From Bacteroidota bacterium (lineage in GTDB: Bacteria > Bacteroidota > Bacteroidia > Chitinophagales > Chitinophagaceae), in assembly GCA_028876035.1 (NCBI GenBank), contig JAGWTK010000058.1, positions 1 to 14,275 of the forward strand: DNA of 14,275 nucleotides, read 5' to 3'. The position numbers were made by a program, and so were the translations under genes. The first letter of the stretch is position 1; each line of letters starts with the position of its first letter. The notes under the pieces are model-generated. The model worked only from the letters and a program-made list of their open reading frames with translations, did not search any database and was not told where the DNA came from. Of the stretch, positions 7,105-11,636 are shown piece after piece.

Positions 7105-8580
7105 TCAATACGCCCGCGCAAACAACACCCGCTCTTTCGAGGGTTTGCCACTGAGGATGCATTTTCCCTCTTCCTGTGGGTTGTACAGCGGAATGCAGCG
7201 TATCGTCGCCTTGGTTTGCTGTTTGATATTTTCTTCGGTTTCTGCTGTGCCGTCCCAATGCGCAGCAATAAAGCCGCCCTTTGTATCCAGCAACTGCACA
7301 AATTCATCCCAGCTGGTCGCCTCGGTGATGTGCTCGTCGCGGTAAGCTTTTGCTTTGTTGTACATCGATTGCTGAATGTCTTCCAGCAGCTGTGCAATAC
7401 TTTCATCGAGACCGTCGAGGCTAACACTTTTTTTCTCCCTTGTATCGCGGCGGGCCACTTCGGCTACATTGTTTTCGAGATCGCGTGCCCCCAGGGCAAT
7501 CCGTACCGGTACGCCCTTCATTTCATATTCGGCAAATTTCCATCCCGGACGGTTGTTGTCACTATCATCGTATTTCACCCGGATGCCGCGTTTCTTTAAA
7601 CCATTCAGCAGCTCCTGCACCCTGGCGTCGATCAGCGTTTTTTGATCGGCTCCTTTGTAAATGGGTACGATCACTACCTGCAGGGGCGCAATGCGGGGCG
7701 GAAGAATCAACCCATCGTCGTCGCTGTGTGCCATCACCAGCGCCCCAACCAGGCGAGTACTCACCCCCCAGCTGGTGGCCCATACATAATCGAGCTTATT
7801 GTCTTTGTCCGAAAACTTTACGTCAAATGCTTTTGCAAAATTCTGCCCCAGGAAATGAGAGGTGCCAGCCTGCAACGCCTTACCATCCTGCATGAGTGCC
7901 TCGATGCAATAGGTATCTTCTGCGCCGGCAAAGCGTTCATTGGCGGTTTTCACTCCTTTAATCACAGGCAGGGCCATCCATTCTTCTGCGAATTGCGCAT
8001 ATACATCCAGCATTTGTTTTGTTTCTGCGATGGCTTCTGCGGCGGTGGCATGCGCGGTGTGACCTTCCTGCCACAGAAACTCGGCGGTGCGAAGAAACAG
8101 GCGGGTGCGCATTTCCCAACGTACCACATTGGCCCATTGGTTAATGAGCAGGGGCAGGTCGCGGTACGACTGGATCCAATCTTTATACGAATTCCAGATA
8201 ATGGTCTCCGATGTTGGCCGTACAATCAGCTCCTCTTCCAGCTTTGCCTCCGGATCTACTACTACCCCGTTGCCGTTGGGATCGTTTTTCAGGCGGTAAT
8301 GGGTCACTACTGCACATTCTTTTGCAAAGCCTTCCACATGCGCCGCTTCCTTGCTCAGGAAACTCTTGGGTATAAACAAGGGGAAGTAGGCATTCACATG
8401 CCCTGTTTCCTTGAACATTTTGTCGAGCTGATCACGCATATGCTCCCAGAGCGCAAAGCCATGTGGCTTTATGACCATGCACCCCCTTACCGCACTGTAA
8501 TCGGCCAATCCTCCCTTTAGGATTAGGTCGTTATACCATTGTGAATAGTCCTGTTCCCGGCTGGTAATTTCTTTTGCCAT
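7105..8580 (-). CDS. proS: Prolyl-tRNA synthetase, eukaryote/archaeal-type
   Basis: This enzyme charges tRNA-Pro with proline in the cytoplasm. The 491-residue length and lack of the long editing insertion mark the eukaryote/archaeal type rather than the E. coli type. Visible class II synthetase features are RPTSET (121-126), motif 2 RWEMRTRLFLRTAEFLWQEG (154-173) followed by HTAH, the QAGTSHFLGQNFAKAF block (237-252) and motif 3 SWGVSTRLVGALVMAHSDDD (270-289). The anticodon-binding domain spans about 300-410, and the protein ends in FARAY, with the terminal Tyr typical of this type. In the C-terminal domain, positions that in zinc-binding homologues carry cysteines read WDG and ETEE, and only two cysteines remain (RCIP, GKC), so a structural zinc is unlikely; this is inferred from remembered family patterns. 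It heads an operon with three small membrane-protein genes. Confidence 0.98.
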   Translation of the reverse strand: MAKEITSREQDYSQWYNDLILKGGLADYSAVRGCMVIKPHGFALWEHMRDQLDKMFKETGHVNAYFPLFIPKSFLSKEAAHVEGFAKECAVVTHYRLKNDPNGNGVVVDPEAKLEEELIVRPTSETIIWNSYKDWIQSYRDLPLLINQWANVVRWEMRTRLFLRTAEFLWQEGHTAHATAAEAIAETKQMLDVYAQFAEEWMALPVIKGVKTANERFAGAEDTYCIEALMQDGKALQAGTSHFLGQNFAKAFDVKFSDKDNKLDYVWATSWGVSTRLVGALVMAHSDDDGLILPPRIAPLQVVIVPIYKGADQKTLIDARVQELLNGLKKRGIRVKYDDSDNNRPGWKFAEYEMKGVPVRIALGARDLENNVAEVARRDTREKKSVSLDGLDESIAQLLEDIQQSMYNKAKAYRDEHITEATSWDEFVQLLDTKGGFIAAHWDGTAETEENIKQQTKATIRCIPLYNPQEEGKCILSGKPSKERVLFARAY

Positions 8581-8600
8581 AGCTAGTCTGTTAGAATGGG

Positions 8601-8648
8601 TTGCCAGGGATGCTAATGACTGTTAGCATTTTAACAATCCCATGGCAA
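8601..8648 (-). promoter_or_regulatory. Interrupted hairpin in the proS leader
   Basis: The arms TTGCCA (8601-8606) with TGGCAA (8643-8648), GGGAT (8607-8611) with ATCCC (8637-8641), and GCTAA (8612-8616) with TTAGC (8623-8627) pair in nested order to give 16 base pairs. There is one single-base bulge (8642), one 9-base bulge (8628-8636) and a 6-base loop. An alternative hairpin, TGTTA (8621-8625) with TAACA (8632-8636), would exclude the inner arm. The structure ends about 20 bases before the proS ATG and could be a leader RNA or protein-bound regulatory element. It has no T-box features and no T-tract, so it is not an obvious terminator. Confidence 0.5.
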
Positions 8649-8664
8649 TATTTAGCTGGATTTA

Positions 8665-8697
8665 ATTGTCTTTTGCTTGTTAATTATTGTACTTTTA
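8665..8697 (+). promoter_or_regulatory. Tentative promoter for the lipoprotein gene
   Basis: ATTG at 8665-8668 and TACTTTTA at 8690-8697 match the Bacteroidota -33 (TTTG) and -7 (TAnnTTTG) elements at 3 of 4 and 7 of 8 positions, with a 21-base spacer in the accepted range. A second weak match, TAGTTTTA at 8716-8723, is also possible. The region is AT-rich, so chance matches are likely. Confidence 0.28.
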
Positions 8698-8709
8698 ATA
8701 AGCAATCCG

Positions 8710-8717
8710 CAAAAGTA
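8710..8717 (-). promoter_or_regulatory. Candidate proS -7 promoter element
   Basis: On the minus strand this reads TACTTTTG, a full match to the Bacteroidota -7 consensus TAnnTTTG. Transcription would begin near 8703 and give a leader of about 120 bases that includes the hairpin at 8601-8648. No TTTG is visible at the usual -33 distance, so this is a tentative call. Confidence 0.35.
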
Positions 8718-8743
8718 GTTTTAAAACCTCAAACACTTATTAT

Positions 8744-9562
8744 ATGAATACCAGAATTTTACTACTTGTCCTCGGTGTGGCAGCCTTCAGCAGCTGCGCA
8801 TCCGTTTATAAAACCGGGCAAACACCGGACGATGTGTATTATTCGCCGGGCAAGCCCAAAGAAGTGAACAGTTATGCTGAGGTTAGAAAACAGAAAGAGG
8901 GAACCAATTACCAGACCTACGAACAATACCAGGACCAGATGCGTGATGATCGCTTCCTGCGTATGAGTGTTGGCAACCCGTATTACATGAACGGGTATGA
9001 TATGTACAGCGGTTTCGACTGGCGTTACAATAGCTACTACGATGGCTTCAACTATGGACTGTACAGCCCCTGGAACAGCTACTTCGCGTGGAATAATTTT
9101 TATAATCCCTACTCGCCGTTTGGTTATTACAACAGCTTTTATGGCGGTGGCTTTTACGGAGGCGGCGGATACTATGGAAGTTTGACCGGCTCGAAATCGC
9201 CCTTGTTAACTACAGCCAGCCGACCTGCCGTATTCAATGTGAACAGCTATGGAAGCAGCAACAATGCCAACCGTCCTGTTTCGCGCAATTACGTAAACAA
9301 TGTGAACAGCGGCGGCAGCTATTACAACAACAATGGTGCGCGCTATAACAACAGCAATAATTACAACAACTCAAATTCGGGCAGATCCTATTACAACAAT
9401 AGCGGCGGCAACCACCCGGCTTATTCGCCTTCCAGCTCCGGCAGTTCAAATACCTATACCCCATCAAGAAGCTATACCCCTTCATCTGGTGGTGGTGGTG
9501 GTGGAAGCACTGGTGGTGGTGGTGGCGGGTCTGCACCCAGCCGTCCTTCACGCGGCAACTAA
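8744..9562 (+). CDS. Low-complexity Tyr/Asn/Gly-rich lipoprotein, hypothetical
   Basis: The 272-residue product starts with a lipoprotein signal (MNTRILLLVLGVAAFSSC), with the candidate lipidated cysteine at residue 18. TPDDVYYSPG (27-36) and a charged stretch follow. Residues 80-145 are packed with Tyr, Phe, Trp, Asn and Gly (NSYFAWNNFYNPYSPFGYYN, 111-130). Residues 165-245 are Asn/Ser/Tyr-rich with SYYNN-like repeats, and the tail holds two six-glycine runs, each followed by Ser (249-263), before a short basic end. I do not recognise a domain. The composition suggests a surface or periplasmic, probably disordered and aromatic-rich, lipoprotein; a structural or adhesive role would be speculation. 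It is divergent from proS and followed by a strong terminator, so it is probably monocistronic. The glycine runs are encoded by GGT triplet tracts prone to length change. Confidence 0.85.
   Translation: MNTRILLLVLGVAAFSSCASVYKTGQTPDDVYYSPGKPKEVNSYAEVRKQKEGTNYQTYEQYQDQMRDDRFLRMSVGNPYYMNGYDMYSGFDWRYNSYYDGFNYGLYSPWNSYFAWNNFYNPYSPFGYYNSFYGGGFYGGGGYYGSLTGSKSPLLTTASRPAVFNVNSYGSSNNANRPVSRNYVNNVNSGGSYYNNNGARYNNSNNYNNSNSGRSYYNNSGGNHPAYSPSSSGSSNTYTPSRSYTPSSGGGGGGSTGGGGGGSAPSRPSRGN
9488..9529 (+). repeat. Two GGT triplet-repeat tracts inside the lipoprotein gene
   Basis: Two runs of mostly GGT codons (9488-9504 and 9512-9529) separated by a short Ser/Thr-coding spacer encode two hexaglycine segments. 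Triplet runs can gain or lose whole codons by slippage without breaking the frame, so the linker length may vary between strains. Confidence 0.7.
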
Positions 9563-9596
9563 AAGAAGCGATTTACAATTCAAGCGATAAAGGCAT

Positions 9597-9644
9597 AGAG
9601 AGGAACCAATTTGAGTCATCCACTTAAATGTTCCTCTTTTTTTT
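9597..9644 (+). terminator. Strong intrinsic terminator after the lipoprotein gene
   Basis: AGAGGAAC (9599-9606) pairs with GTTCCTCT (9630-9637). After a 2-base bulge, ATTTGAGT (9609-9616) pairs with ACTTAAAT (9622-9629) with one G-T wobble and a 5-base loop, and a run of eight T ends at 9644. The 16-bp stem with its T-tract is a textbook rho-independent terminator. It lies only 28 bases before the start of the next gene. Confidence 0.88.
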
Positions 9645-9672
9645 GCCCATCCCAACATTTATTCAGAACGGT

Positions 9673-11241
9673 ATGAAAAAATTATTGACAGGTCTTGTTC
9701 TTATTGGCGGATGTTTTATGGAGGCCTCAGCACAGGTTCCCGAAGATGTGCTAAAATATAGCTGGCTGGCACCCAACGGAACGGCACGCACCCAGGCCGT
9801 CGGCGGCGCTATTGGTGCGCTCGGCGGAGATATCAGCAATACGTTTGTAAACCCGGCCGGACTGGCATTTTACAAAACCAGGGACTTCGTGATCACTCCC
9901 GGGTTTTCCACGATAAAGAATACTTCCAATTTCCGCGGCGACAGCAAGGTGGACAACAAAAGCTTTTTTAACCTTGGCACCAGTGGTGCTGTTTTTGGAT
10001 TCAGTACACCGAACAGCAATTGGACCGGCGGCGCTTTTGCCATTGCGGTAACACGAACAGCGGACTTCAACAACCGCATCAGCTATTCCGGTAAAAACAA
10101 TTTCAGTTCGTACGGCGAACAGTACGCGTCTGAAATCGCCAACAGCGGCATCAGTTTAAACAATGTGCTGGGCAGTAGTTTGTCGATTCCCACCCAACTT
10201 GCGTATTACAGTTACCTGGTAGACACTGTATCCATTCCGTCTTTACCGGCCAGTCAGAACCCGCAGGTAGTGAGTATGGCACTCTGGAAAAATCTCCGGG
10301 ATGGAGCGCCTTACCTGGTTAACCAACAAAATACGATTCAAACATCAGGCGGCATTACAGAACTCGCACTGGGCTTCGCCGGTACCAACATGGATAAGTT
10401 TTATCTCGGTGGAAGCCTGGGTATTCCCATTGTGAATTATACCCGCAACAGCACCTTCACTGAAACTGATGCAACAGGCGATGCCAACAGCAATTTCGCC
10501 AGTTCATCATTAACCGAAACCTACACCACCAAGGGCATTGGTTTAAACCTGAAACTGGGCGCTATTTACCGGGCCGCCGAAAACCTGCGCATTGGCGCGG
10601 CTATTCATACACCCACCATCTACGGGATGACCGACACCTATTATGCTACCATGACCACCAATACGGAGAATTACGTGCATACCAATAACAGCACAATTAC
10701 CGCCGACTTAAGCACCCTCGGCTATCAAACGCCCACCTACAAATATGATTTGACGACTCCCTGGCGCTTTATGGTAAGCGGTGCTTATGTGCTGAACTCT
10801 GTGCAGGACGTAAAACAGCAGAAAGGCTTTATTACGGCAGATGTGGAATACGTAAGTTACAAATCCAACCGTTTTAAAACCGCCGAACAAAATGGCGACA
10901 ACAGCTACTACGACGGCGTTAACACCGGCATCAAACAATATTATAAAAACGCATTCAACTTCCGGGTAGGCGGTGAGATCAAGTTTACCACGGTGATGGC
11001 AAGACTTGGCTTTTCCTACTACACTGATCCCTACAAAGAATCTGAATTAAAAGGAAACAAAATGTACCTGAGTGGCGGATTGGGATATCGCAACAAGGGC
11101 TTCTTCATCGATGCAACGTATGTATACAACCTCAGCAATGACATCAACTTCCCTTACCGTTTGTCCGACAAAGCCAACACCTTTGCGCTCGTAAAAGGGA
11201 AAGGCAGCAATATAGCCATCACCACCGGCTTTAAGTTTTAA
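9673..11241 (+). CDS. OmpP1/FadL/TodX-family outer-membrane protein
   Basis: The preferred ATG at 9673 yields 522 residues starting with a clean signal peptide (MKKLLTGLVLIGGCFMEASA, cleaved before Gln21). The frame continues upstream to an ATG at 9628, but that start lies within the terminator hairpin and precedes the signal peptide, so I reject it. The mature N-terminus carries the family block GGAIGALGGDISNTFVNPAG (44-63), with the NPAG motif of FadL-like channels, and the protein ends in Phe as beta-barrel proteins usually do. The rest is alternating, aromatic-rich beta-strand sequence. FadL-type proteins let hydrophobic compounds cross the outer membrane, but the substrate here cannot be deduced. 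No promoter is visible in the short gap after the upstream terminator. A clear terminator follows the gene, so it ends its transcription unit. Confidence 0.92.
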   Translation: MKKLLTGLVLIGGCFMEASAQVPEDVLKYSWLAPNGTARTQAVGGAIGALGGDISNTFVNPAGLAFYKTRDFVITPGFSTIKNTSNFRGDSKVDNKSFFNLGTSGAVFGFSTPNSNWTGGAFAIAVTRTADFNNRISYSGKNNFSSYGEQYASEIANSGISLNNVLGSSLSIPTQLAYYSYLVDTVSIPSLPASQNPQVVSMALWKNLRDGAPYLVNQQNTIQTSGGITELALGFAGTNMDKFYLGGSLGIPIVNYTRNSTFTETDATGDANSNFASSSLTETYTTKGIGLNLKLGAIYRAAENLRIGAAIHTPTIYGMTDTYYATMTTNTENYVHTNNSTITADLSTLGYQTPTYKYDLTTPWRFMVSGAYVLNSVQDVKQQKGFITADVEYVSYKSNRFKTAEQNGDNSYYDGVNTGIKQYYKNAFNFRVGGEIKFTTVMARLGFSYYTDPYKESELKGNKMYLSGGLGYRNKGFFIDATYVYNLSNDINFPYRLSDKANTFALVKGKGSNIAITTGFKF

Positions 11242-11262
11242 AGAATACTGTAACGCATTATT

Positions 11263-11291
11263 AAGGCAGCACCTCCCGTGCTGCTTTTTTT
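11263..11291 (+). terminator. Intrinsic terminator after the FadL-like gene
   Basis: GCAGCAC (11266-11272) pairs perfectly with GTGCTGC (11278-11284) around a CTCCC loop and is followed by seven T (11285-11291). A few A-T and G-T pairs extend the base of the stem. It begins about 22 bases after the stop codon of the outer-membrane protein gene. Confidence 0.92.
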
Positions 11292-11429
11292 GTTACTGAA
11301 GGCCCGTAAAATCACTGCGCAAATGCCATGAAGCTTTTCACAACTTTTTAATATTAATTAAATGGACATTAAATTATTCTCATAACAACCACGTAATCAA
11401 TCTTGTCATGAAATTACCGTTCACGGAAA
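11292..11429. other. AT-rich intergenic DNA upstream of the SusC promoter
   Basis: No gene, RNA or convincing binding site was seen here. The stretch at about 11345-11375 is strongly AT-rich (TTTAATATTAATTAAA-like) and could act as an upstream promoter element or a regulator site. CCGTTCACGG near 11418-11427 is a small inverted repeat just upstream of the promoter. Neither is strong enough to name. Confidence 0.3.
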
Positions 11430-11462
11430 TTTAACAAAGCATCAACCCCGCCTTTATATTTG
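11430..11462 (+). promoter_or_regulatory. Bacteroidota-type promoter for the SusC transcription unit
   Basis: TATATTTG at 11455-11462 is a full match to the -7 consensus TAnnTTTG. TTTA at 11430-11433 matches the -33 TTTG at three of four positions, with a 21-base spacer. The start of transcription is predicted near 11468, giving a leader of about 168 bases before the SusC ATG. This is the best promoter match in the window. Confidence 0.6.
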
Positions 11463-11467
11463 TCTTA

Positions 11468-11636
11468 ACAAGAGTTGTCAGCTTGCAAATGACAACGAAT
11501 ACGGCCCGGGCCGTTAACCAAAACACCCTCTCTTATAAGACCATTGGGCTGCAAAGCCGCTGAACAAGCTGTTCTTTTTTTCTAAAAAGGACGGACAAGA
11601 AACCTTTTTTCCTTTTTTAAAACAAAACATAGTCAC
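11468..11636 (+). promoter_or_regulatory. Structured SusC leader with attenuator-like elements
   Basis: Hairpin 1 is GTTGTCA (11474-11480) with TGACAAC (11490-11496). ACGGCCCGGGCCGT (11501-11514) is a perfect palindrome. GGCT-GCAA-AGCC (11547-11558) is a small stem with a GNRA-type tetraloop. GAACA-AGC-TGTTC (11562-11574) is followed by seven T. AAAAAGG (11584-11590) pairs with CCTTTTT (11603-11609), again followed by T-rich sequence. CAGCTTG (11479-11485) is complementary to CAAGCTG (11565-11571), so an upstream segment could open the T-tract hairpin while competing with hairpin 1. The two terminator-like stems are weak (5 and 7 bp). The pairings are seen in the sequence; the regulatory role is inference. 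Confidence 0.45.
11489..11563 (+). CDS. Candidate leader peptide upstream of SusC (24 residues)
   Basis: An ATG at 11489 opens a 24-codon frame (starts MTTNTARAV, ends GLQSR) closed by TGA at 11561-11563. About 15 of 23 codons after the ATG end in G or C, like the real genes around it, and five of the residues are threonine. It lies entirely in the predicted SusC leader, 20-odd bases after the expected transcription start. Its stop codon overlaps the first base pairs of the hairpin at 11562-11574, so a terminating ribosome would cover that hairpin. Against it: the ATG sits in the 3' arm of hairpin 1, there is no clear ribosome binding site, and a 24-codon frame can arise by chance. I do not recognise the peptide. 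Confidence 0.35.
   Translation: MTTNTARAVNQNTLSYKTIGLQSR

Noticed and set aside
7642..8520. A 292-codon plus-strand ORF
   Set aside because: It lies antisense within proS, has no recognisable domain and is rich in Cys, His and Phe in the manner of shadow frames.
8623..8643. Six-codon ORF in the proS leader as a proline-sensing leader peptide
   Set aside because: It contains no proline codon and its frame is explained by the stem sequence.
8581..8743. T-box riboswitch upstream of the synthetase gene
   Set aside because: No T-box sequence or specifier loop with a proline codon is seen, T-boxes are not expected in Bacteroidota, and there is no terminator with a T-tract.
9234..9551. A Cys/His-rich 105-codon minus-strand ORF that looks like a metal-binding protein
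   Set aside because: It is the antisense of the GGT and AAC repeat codons of the lipoprotein gene; the composition is an artefact of those repeats.
9628..9672. Upstream ATG extending the FadL-like protein by 15 residues
   Set aside because: It lies inside the terminator stem and would place extra residues before a perfect signal peptide.
11468..11636. Cobalamin, TPP or SAM riboswitch in the SusC leader
   Set aside because: None of the conserved core sequences that I know for these riboswitches is present, and the stems are too short for such aptamers.
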